A stretch of DNA of 64,000 nucleotides from an uncultured Pelagibacteraceae bacterium (GCA_902550805.1 CACDAL010000004.1:27177-91176), one strand, 5' to 3'. Positions 24,709 to 38,586 are shown, counted from the stretch's first letter. Notes: a model not told the origin generated them from the letters alone. Translations and numbers: made by a program.

Positions 24709-25842
24709 ATGAACGATTTAGGTAAGGTAAAAAAAATAATAATAAAAAATCCATTAAAATTAGATTGTGGAAAAGAAATTTCAAATTTCCCTTTAGCATA
24801 TGAAACGTATGGGAAGTTGAATGAAAAAAAAGATAATGCCATTTTAGTTTTTCATGCACTAACTGGTGATCAGTTTGCCTCTGGCACTAATCCAGTTACT
24901 AATAAAGAAGGATGGTGGAGTCATGCTTTAGGATCTGGTAAGGCACTTGATACTGAAAAGTTTTTTGTAATATGTGCTAATGTCATTGGCGGATGCCTGG
25001 GCTCATATGGACCTAACACAATTGATACAAAAACAAACAAACTCTTAGGAACAAATTTTCCAATTATAACAATAAACGACATGGTAAACGCACAATACAA
25101 TCTATTAGATTTTTTTAAGATTGAAAAATTATTTGCTGTTGCCGGAGGATCGATGGGTGGTATGCAAGTTTTACAATTTGTTTCAAACTTTCCAAACAAA
25201 GCTCAAGTAGCAGTACCTATAGCTTGTACTGCAAGCCATTCTGCACAAAATATTGCATTAAATGAACTTGGAAGACAAGCAATTATGGCTGATGGAAATT
25301 GGCAAAATGGTTTATATGCAGAAAAGGAAAAAAATCCCGACAAAGGATTGGCGGTAGCAAGAATGGCGGCTCACATTACTTATTTATCAAAAAAAGGACT
25401 CCAGGAAAAATTTGGAAGAAAACTTCAAGAAAGAGATAATATAAAATTTGGTTTTGATGCGGACTTTCAAATTGAGAGTTATTTAAGGTATCAAGGATCA
25501 GTTTTCGTAGATCGTTTTGATGCAAATAGCTACCTGTATATAACAAGAGCAATGGATTATTTTGATTTAACTAAGAAGTTTAATGGAAATTTATCAAAAG
25601 CATTTGAAAAAAGTAAAACAAAATTTTTTGTAATATCTTTTACATCTGATTGGCTTTATCCAACATCTGAAAATAGAGATATTGTCATTGCTTTAAATGC
25701 AATTGGTGCCGATGTTGGTTTTGTAGAAATAAAATCTGACAAAGGGCATGATTCATTTTTATTAAATGTTCCAGATTTTCTTAACACTCTAAAAAATTAT
25801 TTAAGCAGTACTTATTTTAATCTCAATGAAAAAAGAATATAA
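24709..25842 (+). CDS. metX: Homoserine O-acetyltransferase (MetX)
   Basis: Transfers an acetyl (or succinyl) group to homoserine, opening the path to homocysteine by direct sulfhydrylation. It is a 377-residue alpha/beta hydrolase-fold enzyme: nucleophile Ser148 in AGGSMGGMQVL, Asp314 in TSDWLYP and His347 in DKGHDSFLL, plus FHALTGDQFASG for the oxyanion region. The frame is open back to 24643, but that part lies inside the SAM-II aptamer, so ATG 24709 is the start. No Shine-Dalgarno sequence is visible. It overlaps metW by 17 bases, the classic metXW pair. The acyl donor preference is not deducible here. Confidence 0.93.
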   Translation: MNDLGKVKKIIIKNPLKLDCGKEISNFPLAYETYGKLNEKKDNAILVFHALTGDQFASGTNPVTNKEGWWSHALGSGKALDTEKFFVICANVIGGCLGSYGPNTIDTKTNKLLGTNFPIITINDMVNAQYNLLDFFKIEKLFAVAGGSMGGMQVLQFVSNFPNKAQVAVPIACTASHSAQNIALNELGRQAIMADGNWQNGLYAEKEKNPDKGLAVARMAAHITYLSKKGLQEKFGRKLQERDNIKFGFDADFQIESYLRYQGSVFVDRFDANSYLYITRAMDYFDLTKKFNGNLSKAFEKSKTKFFVISFTSDWLYPTSENRDIVIALNAIGADVGFVEIKSDKGHDSFLLNVPDFLNTLKNYLSSTYFNLNEKRI

Positions 25843-26425
25843 AATTATATCTGAATTAATTCAAAGTGAATCAAAAACACTCGATGTTGGATGTGGAAAT
25901 GGAGAATTAATCAAATATTTGCTTGAAAATAAAACTATAAATATAAGAGGCTTAGAAATTTCTAAAAAAAATGTTCAAAATTGTTTATCAAAAGGTTTGC
26001 CCGTAATAGAAGGAAATGCAGAAAATGATTTAACTCAGTTTCCGGATCATTCTTTTGACTATGTTATTTTAAGCCAAACACTTCAAGCTTTTTTAAGACC
26101 AGAAAAAGTTATTGGTGAATTATTAAGGGTTGGAAAAAAAGCAATAGTAACAATTCCAAATTTTGGTCATTGGAAAGTTAGAATCGAGTTATTGTTAAAA
26201 GGAACAATGCCAGTAACTGAAAATCTTCCTCACGAATGGCACAATACGCCTAATTTGCACATGTGTACTATTAAAGATTTTTTTAATTTTTGCGAAAAAA
26301 GAAATATTGAGATTTTTAAATCTTTAGCATTAAATAAAGAAAAAATTACAAATATTAATAAATCAAATTTAAAATATAAAAACCTAATATCAGAATTAGG
26401 AATATTTCTAATAAATAGAAAATAG
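25826..26425 (+). CDS. metW: Methionine biosynthesis protein MetW
   Basis: A 199-residue protein with a methyltransferase-like fold: LDVGCGNGELIKYLLEN is motif I, and VILSQTLQAFLRPEKVIGELLRVG, IVTIPNFGHWKVRIEL and LPHEWHNTPNLHMCTIKDF are diagnostic of MetW. In many proteobacteria MetW is required together with MetX for homoserine acylation, although its own activity is not settled. It overlaps metX by 17 bases and its TAG is followed directly by the gloB ATG, so SAM levels sensed by the riboswitch should govern all three genes. Confidence 0.93.
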   Translation: MKKEYKIISELIQSESKTLDVGCGNGELIKYLLENKTINIRGLEISKKNVQNCLSKGLPVIEGNAENDLTQFPDHSFDYVILSQTLQAFLRPEKVIGELLRVGKKAIVTIPNFGHWKVRIELLLKGTMPVTENLPHEWHNTPNLHMCTIKDFFNFCEKRNIEIFKSLALNKEKITNINKSNLKYKNLISELGIFLINRK

Positions 26426-27145
26426 ATGAAAATCAAAATAATTAAATGCTTGCAAGATAATTATTCATATCTTTTAATAGATGAAGAAAATAATTACGCA
26501 TGTGTAGTTGATCCAAGCGAGCCAAAACCAATCATCAATTATATTGAAAAAAATAATATAAAATTAAAATTCATATTAAATACCCATCACCATTTTGACC
26601 ACGTGGGAGGAAACAAAGATTTAAAAAAAAAATACAATTCGCAAGTAATAGGGTTTAAAAAAGATAAAAATAGAATTCCTGAGATTGATATTTGTTTAGA
26701 CAATAACGAAATTTGGAAAAACGAAAAATTTGAAGCAAAAATTTATCATATACCCGGACATACAACTGGACATATTTGTTATCATTTTTATAATCAAAAT
26801 ATTTTATTTACGGGAGACACCTTATTTTCATTAGGATGTGGAAGAATATTTGAAGGTACTTATAGCCAAATGTTTTCATCTTTAAAATTAATCAAATCTT
26901 TTCCTAAAAATACAAAAATTTATTGTGGTCATGAATACACATTAAAAAATTCTGATTTTTGTTTAAAATACGATTCGAATAATTCTGCTTTGAAAGAAAA
27001 AATTTTATCAGTAAAAAACTATTTAAATAAAGGTCTAACATCAATGCCAACAACGCTTGAGGACGAACTTAGTTGTAATATTTTTTTAAAATCAAAAGAT
27101 ATTGAAACATTTTCAAAATTGAGAGATTTAAAGGATAATTTCTAG
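26426..27145 (+). CDS. gloB: Hydroxyacylglutathione hydrolase (glyoxalase II)
   Basis: A 239-residue metallo-beta-lactamase-fold enzyme that hydrolyses S-lactoylglutathione to lactate and glutathione. The metal site is NTHHHFDHVGGN, followed by HIPGHTTGHICYH and the glyoxalase II hallmark FTGDTLFSLGCGRIFEG, then YCGHEYT. The C-terminal helical domain that binds glutathione is present but short (ends LRDLKDNF). ATG 26426 abuts the metW stop with no gap. The association with metXW may be only operon packing. Confidence 0.92.
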   Translation: MKIKIIKCLQDNYSYLLIDEENNYACVVDPSEPKPIINYIEKNNIKLKFILNTHHHFDHVGGNKDLKKKYNSQVIGFKKDKNRIPEIDICLDNNEIWKNEKFEAKIYHIPGHTTGHICYHFYNQNILFTGDTLFSLGCGRIFEGTYSQMFSSLKLIKSFPKNTKIYCGHEYTLKNSDFCLKYDSNNSALKEKILSVKNYLNKGLTSMPTTLEDELSCNIFLKSKDIETFSKLRDLKDNF

Positions 27146-27155
27146 CTTATTCAGC

Positions 27156-27183
27156 TTGACTAAAATAGACCTCTGATTATATT
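27156..27183 (+). promoter_or_regulatory. Candidate promoter for the rplU-rpmA operon
   Basis: TTGACT (27156-27161) and TATATT (27178-27183) are 16 bases apart. The expected start near 27190 gives a leader of about 19 bases that contains AGGA seven bases before the rplU ATG. It lies in the 63-base gap after gloB, the natural place for a new ribosomal-protein promoter. Confidence 0.5.
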
Positions 27184-27208
27184 GCTGGATATAAAAATAG
27201 GATAAACA

Positions 27209-27610
27209 ATGTCATTCGCAGTAATAAAAACAGGTGGAAAACAATATAAAGTAAAAACTGGAGAAATAATCAAAATAGAAAGATTAGTAGACTCTAAACC
27301 TGAAACAAAAGTAGAATTTAAAGAGATCTTAGCTTACGGCGATGACAAAAGTATAGAATTAGGAGAGCCAATATTATCAGGCGCAAAAGTAGAAGCTGAT
27401 TTATTAGAAAATGGAAAAAATAGAACTGTTCTAATATTCAAAAAAAGAAGAAGAAAAAATTCTAGAAGAAAAAATGGACACAGACAACAATTTTCATTAA
27501 TTAGAATTAATAAAATTTATTCAAAAGATGGTAAAGTCATATCTGAAGCTGAAAAAATGAAAAAAAAAATTAAAAAGGAAGAGCCTCAACAGGCTACTAA
27601 AATAAAGTAA
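27209..27610 (+). CDS. rplU: 50S ribosomal protein L21 with lysine-rich C-terminal extension
   Basis: The first 103 residues are ordinary L21: FAVIKTGGKQYKVKTGEII, the 23S-binding RRRKNSRRKNGHRQQFS loop and IRINKIY. The last 30 residues (KDGKVISEAEKMKKKIKKEE and on) are an acidic/basic tail beyond the usual end, of a type seen in other alphaproteobacterial L21 proteins. It begins the rplU-rpmA-obg operon, the standard bacterial arrangement. Confidence 0.96.
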   Translation: MSFAVIKTGGKQYKVKTGEIIKIERLVDSKPETKVEFKEILAYGDDKSIELGEPILSGAKVEADLLENGKNRTVLIFKKRRRKNSRRKNGHRQQFSLIRINKIYSKDGKVISEAEKMKKKIKKEEPQQATKIK

Positions 27611-27618
27611 GGTAGAAT

Positions 27619-27873
27619 ATGGCAACAAAAAAAGCAGGAGGATCATCCAGGAATGGAAGAGATAGTGCGGGTCGAAGACTTGGCGTAAAAAAATATGGCG
27701 GTCAAGTAGTAATACCTGGCAATATTATTGTTAGACAAAGAGGTACAAAAATATTTCCTGGTGAGAATGTTGGCATGGGAAAAGATCATTCTATTTTTTC
27801 TGTAATTAAAGGTAAAGTAGAATTTAAAAAAAGAAAATCAGATAGAACTTACGTTTCAGTAAAACCCAATTAA
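27619..27873 (+). CDS. rpmA: 50S ribosomal protein L27
   Basis: An 84-residue L27 whose N-terminus reaches the peptidyl-transferase centre. It begins [20 protein letters not shown] directly, without the cleavable extension found in Firmicutes, then [20 protein letters not shown] and [12 protein letters not shown]. It lies eight bases after rplU with AAGGT as ribosome site. Confidence 0.97.
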   Translation: MATKKAGGSSRNGRDSAGRRLGVKKYGGQVVIPGNIIVRQRGTKIFPGENVGMGKDHSIFSVIKGKVEFKKRKSDRTYVSVKPN

Positions 27874-27891
27874 TATTCACAACTAATTTAA

Positions 27892-29982
<2,091 letters not shown>

Positions 29983-29983
<1 letters not shown>

Positions 29984-31230
29984 TGAATAAATTATTAAAT
30001 AAAATTGGTATAAAAGCAAAAAATGCTCTTAAGGATAGGCTAAATACAAAAATTAAAAATAAAGTTTTACAAGATTACTTAAAATTAATTAAACAAAATA
30101 AAAATAAATTAATAAATGAAAATAAAAAAGATATTAAATCTGCAGAAACAAAAAAATTAAAAAAAAATTTTATTAAAAGACTTTCTTTAAATGAACAAAA
30201 AATAAATTCTATAATTAAATCAATAAAAACCATCAGTAAATTTAAAGATCCTGTCGATTTTGAAATCGAAAAATGGAAGAGACCTAACGGACTCAAAATT
30301 AAAAAAGTAACAATACCAATAGGTGTGATAGGTGTTATCTACGAAAGTAGGCCAAACGTTACTGCTGATGTTTCAACACTATGCTTTAAATCAGGCAATA
30401 GTGTAATATTGAGAGGTGGATCAGAGGCATATTTTAGCAATAAAATTTTGGCAAATCTATTTAGAAAAGCATTACAAAAAAATAAAATAAATAAAAATTT
30501 TGTACAATTCATAGATAATAAAAATAGAAAATTAGTTGATTTTATGCTTTCAAAAATGAATAGTTATATTGATGTAATAATACCAAGAGGAGGAAAAAAT
30601 TTAGTAAAAAAAGTACAAGATTTATCCTCAGTACCAGTAATTGGACACCTTGAAGGAATATGTCATACTTATATCGATAAAGATATAAATCTTAAGATGG
30701 CAAAAAGAATTGTGGTAAATGCCAAACTACGAAATACGAGCATCTGTGGAGCCACAGAAACTTTACTTATTCACAAAAAAAATTCAAAATTTATCAATGA
30801 TATTTTAAATGAATTAACAAAAAGTGGATGTGTTATTTATGCTGATAGAAAAATTAAAAAAATTTATAAAGGAAAATCAAAATTAGCAAACGCAAAGATT
30901 TGGTCTACTGAATTTTTGTCAGCCAAAATTTCTGTAAAATTAGTTAATAACATTAATGAAGCCATTAACCATGTAAATAAATATGGAACTATGCATACTG
31001 ATGCTATAATCACAAAAAATAAAGTATCAGCGAAATATTTTATAAAAAATGTAAAAAGTTCTATAGCAATACATAACTCATCAACACAATTTGCAGATGG
31101 TGGAGAGTTTGGATTTGGTGGAGAGGTTGGAATATCTACAAATAAATTGCCGCCAAGGGGTCCTGTTGGTCTAAGTCAACTCGTCAGTTATAAATATGAA
31201 GTGTATGGATCAGGTCAAATTAGAAAATAA
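29983..31230 (+). CDS. proA: Gamma-glutamyl phosphate reductase
   Basis: Second enzyme of proline synthesis, an aldehyde-dehydrogenase-fold NADPH enzyme of 415 residues. VIYESRPNVTADVSTLCFKS, LRGGSEAYFSN and the catalytic cysteine in NTSICGATETLL are clear; RGPVGLSQLVSYKYEVYGSG closes the family signature. The frame can be extended one codon to a TTG, but ATG 29983 overlaps the proB stop. Its last 35 bases overlap the nadD open frame. Confidence 0.95.
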
Positions 31231-31741
31231 AAAAAAAATTGGAATACTTGGTGGAACTTTTGATCCGGCACATAAAGGACATATAAAAATATCAAAATTT
31301 GCAAAAAAAAAATTTAAACTTGATAAAGTTATATGGGCAGTTACAAAAAAAAATCCATTTAAAACAAAAAGTTCACTCAGTCTAAAAAAAAGATTAAGTT
31401 ATGCAAAAAAAATAAATTTAAAAAATAAATTTATAAAAATTGGTTTTTATGAGAATAAAATAAAATCAAATAAAACTATAAATTTAATAAAATTTTTTTT
31501 AAAAAAAAATAAAAATACAGAAATATATTTTATTATGGGAGCTGACAATTTGATAAATTTTCACAAATGGGAAAAATGCAATTTAATAACTCATCTTTGC
31601 AAAATACTTGTTTTTGATAGAGATGGGTATAAATCAAAATCTATAAAATCATCATCTTTTAAAAAATTTAATAAAAAAGGCCTAGAATTTATTAAATTCA
31701 AAAAAGTTAAAATTTCATCTTCTCAATTAAGAAAAATTTGA
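31205..31741 (+). CDS. nadD: Nicotinate-nucleotide adenylyltransferase
   Basis: Makes deamido-NAD from nicotinate mononucleotide and ATP. The nucleotidyltransferase core IGILGGTFDPAHKGHIKIS with the HxGH motif, the VIWAVTKKNPFK ribose loop, FIMGADNLINFHKW and the C-terminal ISSSQLRK (ISSTxIR-like) are all present. The protein is extremely lysine-rich. The start could be ATG 31196 or ATG 31205, both within proA; I list 31205 (178 residues). It sits between proA and rsfS as in most alphaproteobacteria. Confidence 0.88.
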   Translation: MDQVKLENKKKIGILGGTFDPAHKGHIKISKFAKKKFKLDKVIWAVTKKNPFKTKSSLSLKKRLSYAKKINLKNKFIKIGFYENKIKSNKTINLIKFFLKKNKNTEIYFIMGADNLINFHKWEKCNLITHLCKILVFDRDGYKSKSIKSSSFKKFNKKGLEFIKFKKVKISSSQLRKI

Positions 31742-31758
31742 TACTCTAAATTCAATTA

Positions 31759-32109
31759 ATGGATAAAATTTCTAATCTTAAAAAAGAAATAATTAATATT
31801 TTAGATTCAAATAAAGCTTTAGATATAGTCACCATAAACCTTGAGGGAAAATCGTCTATGGCAGATTACATGATTGTAGCAAGCGGCACATCTTCTAGGC
31901 ACATACAAGCATTATCTGAACAAGTTTTTGAAAAATTTAAAAGAGATGGAATAGAAAATTGTAAAATTGAAGGAAAAGACAGTAATGACTGGAAATTAGT
32001 TGATGGAATTGATTTAATTGTTCATATTTTTAATCCAGAAAAAAGAAAATTTTATGAATTGGAAAAAATCTGGTCAGAACTTATTCCTAAAGAAAAAGTA
32101 ATTATATGA
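31759..32109 (+). CDS. rsfS: Ribosomal silencing factor RsfS
   Basis: A 116-residue member of the RsfS/YbeB/Iojap family, which binds L14 on the 50S subunit and blocks subunit joining under nutrient limitation. ALDIVTINLEGKSSMADYMI, ASGTSSRHIQALSEQV and the DWKLVDGIDLIVHIF stretch are the family core. It ends in a four-base overlap with ctpA. The rlmH gene that usually follows is missing. Confidence 0.94.
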   Translation: MDKISNLKKEIINILDSNKALDIVTINLEGKSSMADYMIVASGTSSRHIQALSEQVFEKFKRDGIENCKIEGKDSNDWKLVDGIDLIVHIFNPEKRKFYELEKIWSELIPKEKVII

Positions 32110-33251
32110 AAAATTTATTTAAAAAATTGTTAATTCCATTTTTGTTTTTTTTAATTCAAACTAACACAAGCAATTCTGCAAATAAGAATGATATTTATAA
32201 GAAAATTGATTTATTTAGTGAAGTATTGGAAAAAATTGACAAAGAATATGTTGAAGATGTAAATCAGAGTGATGCCTTAGATGCTGCGATTAACGGTGTG
32301 CTACAATCTTTAGATCCTTATTCGGCTTACATGTCTCCTGAATTATTTGAAAATTTGCAAACCGAAACAAGTGGAGAGTTTGGAGGATTAGGTATTGAAG
32401 TTGGTATGGAACACGGAGTAGTAAAAGTAATATCTCCACTTGATAATTCTCCAGCTTCAAGAGCCGGAGTTAAGGCTGGAGACTACATTGTAAAAATTAA
32501 TGACATTCAAGTTCAAGGAAAATCTCTAAGTGAAGCAGTAGATATAATGAGAGGCCCAGTAGGAAGCGATATTGAAATTACCGTAAGAAGAAGAGGTGAA
32601 AAAAAAGCTCTAAACTTTAAAATTACTAGAGAAATAATAAAAGTTGCCTCTGTAAAATCTAGAATTATTGATCAAAAAACTGGATATCTAAGATTAACTT
32701 CATTTAACGATAACAGCAGTAAACAATTAAAAAAGGAAATTAAAAAATTTAAAAAAAATACAAAGATTAAAAATTATATTTTGGATTTGAGAAATAATCC
32801 TGGCGGACTTCTTTCGCAAGCAATTAAAATTTCAGATTTTTTTTTAGATAATGGAGAAATAGTGTCAACAAAAAGTAAAAGAAAAAGTGAAAATAGAAAA
32901 TGGTTTGCAAAAAAAGGCGACTTAATAAAGAATGATACAATAATTGTATTAATTAATTATGGTTCAGCATCTGCAGCGGAAATAGTTGCTGGAGCGCTTA
33001 AAGATCACAAAAGAGCTATTTTGATTGGAGAAAATACTTATGGAAAAGGTTCCGTACAATCAATTATACCATTGAAAAATGATGGGGCTATTAGATTAAC
33101 AGTATCAAAATATTATCTTCCTTCTGGTAAATCTATTTCAGAAATTGGTGTAACTCCAGATTTTAAAATTTTAGAAAGTTCAGATGATTTTAAATTAAAT
33201 TCTGAAACAGATAACCAATTAAACTTTGCACTAAAACTTCTTAACGGATAG
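32106..33251 (+). CDS. ctpA: C-terminal processing peptidase, S41 family (CtpA)
   Basis: A periplasmic serine protease of 381 residues. Residues 1-25 form a signal peptide (KNLFKKLLIPFLFFLIQTN). A PDZ domain covers about 85-170 (GLGIEVGMEHGVVKVISPL, SRAGVKAGDYIVKINDIQV). The protease domain carries the Ser-Lys dyad Ser289 (NYGSASAAEIVAGAL) and Lys314 (TYGKGSVQ), spaced by 25 residues exactly as in E. coli Prc. Homologues trim envelope proteins and murein hydrolases. Its ATG overlaps the rsfS stop, and rppH follows after two bases. Confidence 0.94.
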   Translation: MKNLFKKLLIPFLFFLIQTNTSNSANKNDIYKKIDLFSEVLEKIDKEYVEDVNQSDALDAAINGVLQSLDPYSAYMSPELFENLQTETSGEFGGLGIEVGMEHGVVKVISPLDNSPASRAGVKAGDYIVKINDIQVQGKSLSEAVDIMRGPVGSDIEITVRRRGEKKALNFKITREIIKVASVKSRIIDQKTGYLRLTSFNDNSSKQLKKEIKKFKKNTKIKNYILDLRNNPGGLLSQAIKISDFFLDNGEIVSTKSKRKSENRKWFAKKGDLIKNDTIIVLINYGSASAAEIVAGALKDHKRAILIGENTYGKGSVQSIIPLKNDGAIRLTVSKYYLPSGKSISEIGVTPDFKILESSDDFKLNSETDNQLNFALKLLNG

Positions 33252-33253
33252 TA

Positions 33254-33730
33254 ATGAAAAAAAAATATCAAAATTTACCACTAAGAAGTGGTGTAGGAAT
33301 TGTTGTATTAAATGAAAGAAATCAAATATTTATTGCTAAAAGAATTGATAATCCAAAAAATTTTTGGCAAATGCCTCAGGGAGGTATTGATGAAGGAGAA
33401 GATTTTTATCAGGCGGCTCTTCGTGAATTAGAAGAAGAAACTAGCATAAAAAATGTTAAATTAATAAAGGAAATAGAAAGATTTACCACCTATTACCTTC
33501 CAGACTATCTACTGGGGATTATATGGAAAGGAAGATATAAAGGACAAAAACAAAAATGGTTTATAGTAAAATTTAATGGCGATGAAAAAGAAATAAACAT
33601 TAACACAAAAAATCCAGAATTTTTAGATTGGAAATGGGTAAATATTGAAAATTTAACTGATGAAGTGGTAAAATTTAAACTTCACGTCTACAAAAAAATA
33701 AAAGAAGAAATTAAAAAAGTAATTAATTAA
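33254..33730 (+). CDS. rppH: RNA pyrophosphohydrolase (Nudix)
   Basis: Removes pyrophosphate from the 5' end of mRNA, starting 5'-dependent decay. The 158-residue protein has RSGVGIVVLNERNQIFIAKR, WQMPQGGIDEGE and the Nudix box GIDEGEDFYQAALRELEEE, with Ser in place of the final Gly (EETSI). YYLPDYLLGIIWKGRYKGQK matches the RppH-specific region. It converges on atpC with an eight-base overlap. If leaderless or short-leader mRNAs are common here, RppH substrates would be unusual. Confidence 0.93.
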   Translation: MKKKYQNLPLRSGVGIVVLNERNQIFIAKRIDNPKNFWQMPQGGIDEGEDFYQAALRELEEETSIKNVKLIKEIERFTTYYLPDYLLGIIWKGRYKGQKQKWFIVKFNGDEKEININTKNPEFLDWKWVNIENLTDEVVKFKLHVYKKIKEEIKKVIN

Positions 33731-34120
33731 TGTTTAAAGATTTTAAAACTTCAACCTTACTATTTAACAAAAACTTTTTCTGATCGTCAATTTCTTTTTT
33801 AGATAATTCTTTTTCTGCTTCTTCAATAGAATTAGTAATGTGTTTTTTGTCTGAATTTTTAAGATTAAAAACAGAACTAGTAAGTATAGAAAGAGAATTG
33901 TCTTTAAACTCAACTATTCCATCCTCAACATAAAAATTTTCTTCTTCTGATCCAGTAAAAACCTTAATTATTCCCGGCTTTAAGAATGATATTATAGAGA
34001 TATGATCTTTTAAAATTCCCATTTCTCCTTCAAATGCGGGAACAACTACTTCTGAAACATTTTCTTTTGAAAGAAAAGATTTGTCTGGATTTACAATCTC
34101 TATCTTAAAACCTTCACTCA

Positions 34121-34121
<1 letters not shown>
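33723..34121 (-). CDS. atpC: F1-ATPase epsilon subunit
   Basis: A 132-residue subunit of the central stalk that couples rotation and can inhibit hydrolysis. The N-terminal beta-sandwich (KIEIVNPDKSFLSKENVSEV, VPAFEGEMGILKDHISIIS) and the PGIIKV strand are clear, and the C-terminal helices are present (SIEEAEKELSKKEIDDQKK). It is the last gene of atpHAGDC; atpD ends at the same base where it starts. Confidence 0.94.
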
Positions 34122-36417
<2,296 letters not shown>

Positions 36418-36424
36418 TTTTCTA

Positions 36425-37957
36425 TTATTTTAAGGTTCCTTTTAATTCAGTAATAACTCCTGTTAAAGATTTTTCCATATCTTCTTCGAGTTTACCTGAC
36501 TTGCTTATTGAATCTAAAATTTCTGGTTTTTCAGATTTGCATTTTTCTATAATTTTATTTTCAAAATCTGCTATATTTTTTTGTTCAATATCATCTAGAT
36601 GACCTTTTACACCACAAAATACTGAAATTACTTGTTCAGCTACAGTCATAGGTGAATATTGTTTTTGTTTTAATAGTTCTGTTAGTTTTGAGCCTCGATT
36701 TAGAAGTTTTTGAGTAGAAGCATCCAGGTCTGATCCAAATTGAGCAAATGCTGCCATTTCTCTATATTGAGCAAGCTCAAGTTTCATAGAGCCGGAAACT
36801 TTTTTCATTGCTTTTGTTTGAGCAGAAGATCCAACTCTAGACACTGATAATCCCACATTAATTGCTGGTCTTATGCCTTGATTAAATAGTTCTGTTTCCA
36901 AAAATATTTGACCATCAGTAATCGAAATTACATTCGTAGGTATAAACGCAGAAACATCTCCACCTTGAGTTTCAATTATTGGGAGTGCTGTTAAAGATCC
37001 TCCTCCGTGTTCATCGCTTAATTTAGCTGCCCTTTCAAGCAATCTACTATGTAAATAGAATACATCGCCTGGGTAAGCCTCTCTGCCCGGAGGTCTTCTT
37101 AACAAAAGAGACATTTGTCTATAAGCAACTGCTTGTTTTGAAAGATCATCATATATAATTAGTGCATGCATTCCATTATCTCTAAAATACTCTCCCATAG
37201 TGCAACCTGTATAAGGAGCTAAAAATTGTAGTGGAGCAGCATCTGAAGCTGTAGCAGCAACAATAGTTGTATATTCCATTGCCCCAGCTTCTTCTAATGT
37301 TTTTTCAATTTGTCTAACAGTAGATCTTTTTTGACCTATTGCTACATAAACACAATATAACTTTTGTTTCTCATCATTAGATTCATTTATTTTCTTTTGG
37401 TTTATAATTGCATCTATAGCAACAGCCGTTTTGCCTGTTTGTCTATCACCTATAATCAATTCTCTCTGTCCTCTTCCAATTGGAACCAAACTATCAATAG
37501 ACTTTAGTCCCGTTTGCATTGGTTCGCTAACTGATTTACGTGGAATAATTCCAGGAGCCTTTACTTCTACTCTGCTTCTTTTAACTCCTTTGTCTAATGC
37601 TCCCTTTCCATCTATTGGATTTCCTAACCCATCAACAACTCTTCCCAGCAACTCTTTTCCTACAGGAGTATCTACAATTGCTCCTGTTCTTTTAACTGTA
37701 TCTCCTTCTTTAACAGCTCTATCATCTCCAAAAATTACAACACCAACGTTATCACTTTCTAAGTTTAAGGCCATACCTTTAGATCCATCTGAGAATTCTA
37801 CCATTTCTCCAGCTTGAACATTGTCCAAACCATATATTCTAGCAATACCATCTCCAACGGAGAGAACTTGGCCAACTTCAGAAATTTCAGCCTTATCTCC
37901 AAATTTATTTATCTGTTCTTTTAATATTTTTGTTACTTCTGACGGATTTATTTCCAT
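36425..37957 (-). CDS. atpA: F1-ATPase alpha subunit
   Basis: The non-catalytic nucleotide-binding subunit, 510 residues. The P-loop is [50 protein letters not shown] and [18 protein letters not shown] are the standard signatures, the last containing the arginine finger. It is directly after atpH (start at 37957, atpH stop at 37958). Confidence 0.98.
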   Translation of the reverse strand: MEINPSEVTKILKEQINKFGDKAEISEVGQVLSVGDGIARIYGLDNVQAGEMVEFSDGSKGMALNLESDNVGVVIFGDDRAVKEGDTVKRTGAIVDTPVGKELLGRVVDGLGNPIDGKGALDKGVKRSRVEVKAPGIIPRKSVSEPMQTGLKSIDSLVPIGRGQRELIIGDRQTGKTAVAIDAIINQKKINESNDEKQKLYCVYVAIGQKRSTVRQIEKTLEEAGAMEYTTIVAATASDAAPLQFLAPYTGCTMGEYFRDNGMHALIIYDDLSKQAVAYRQMSLLLRRPPGREAYPGDVFYLHSRLLERAAKLSDEHGGGSLTALPIIETQGGDVSAFIPTNVISITDGQIFLETELFNQGIRPAINVGLSVSRVGSSAQTKAMKKVSGSMKLELAQYREMAAFAQFGSDLDASTQKLLNRGSKLTELLKQKQYSPMTVAEQVISVFCGVKGHLDDIEQKNIADFENKIIEKCKSEKPEILDSISKSGKLEEDMEKSLTGVITELKGTLK

Positions 37958-38512
37958 TTATGCCTCTATCATTTTCTTTTCTATTTGTTGTAATTTATTT
38001 TTTATCGAAGTATCAATCATTATACTTCCTACTTTTATGATTAAACCTCCAATTAAACTTGGATCATATTTGTGGTTTAATTTTATATTTGAACCAAAAG
38101 TAGTCGACAGTTCATTTTTAATATTATTAATTTCACTTTCGTTTAAATTTTTTGCAGCAGATAGTTCTGCCTGAATTTCACCTCTGGCATTGGAACAAAT
38201 ATTTAAAAAATCAATTAATATTTTTTCAACGTAAAAAAATCTTCTTTTTGAAATTATAAAGCCAAGAAATTTTTTTAACAATTCATTAAATTTAAACTGG
38301 TCAGAAATTATATTTATTACTTTTAATTGATTTTCTATTTTATTTGTAGGATCTTTAATAAGATCTTTGAAATCTATACTTTTATTAATCAATTTAAGTA
38401 TTGAAGAAACTTGATTTTCAACATCATTTATTGAATTATTTTCAGAGGCTAATTCGTATAAAGCTTGTGAATAACTATTCTTAGTTGATAAATTAGAATT
38501 GTTTTTGCTCAA
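37958..38512 (-). CDS. atpH: F1-ATPase delta subunit (OSCP)
   Basis: The peripheral-stalk subunit that sits on top of F1. From the TTG at 38512 it has 184 residues, the usual length, starting SKNNSNLSTKNSYSQALYEL. The ending GSIMIDTSIKNKLQQIEKKM is the conserved C-terminal motif. The frame continues upstream to another TTG at 38569, but those residues have no counterpart in the family, and a GTGAG lies eight bases before the inner TTG. It opens the operon; a 17-bp perfect dyad lies in its leader. Confidence 0.85.
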   Translation of the reverse strand: MSKNNSNLSTKNSYSQALYELASENNSINDVENQVSSILKLINKSIDFKDLIKDPTNKIENQLKVINIISDQFKFNELLKKFLGFIISKRRFFYVEKILIDFLNICSNARGEIQAELSAAKNLNESEINNIKNELSTTFGSNIKLNHKYDPSLIGGLIIKVGSIMIDTSIKNKLQQIEKKMIEA

Positions 38513-38569
38513 TTTTTGCTCACTATTTGAAGATGTTATAAAAATTTCGCTTAAATAACATACGTACAA

Positions 38570-38586
38570 TGAGTCTTCAAGACTCA
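38570..38586. promoter_or_regulatory. Perfect 17-bp inverted repeat in the leader of the F1-ATPase operon
   Basis: TGAGTCTT, one central base, AAGACTCA: two eight-base arms with no mismatch. It lies between a TATATT element (minus strand, 38600-38595) and the atpH start at 38512. If that element is the -10, transcription would begin near 38588, so the dyad would form a hairpin at the very 5' end of the atpHAGDC mRNA (seven pairs, loop TGA). Alternatively it is a repressor or activator site. The -35 is poor (TTCAAT), so the promoter call is weak. Confidence 0.45.

Noticed and set aside
37431-38174. Open frames on the plus strand opposite atpA and atpH
   Set aside because: Serine/proline-rich reverse images of conserved ATPase genes, without family similarity.
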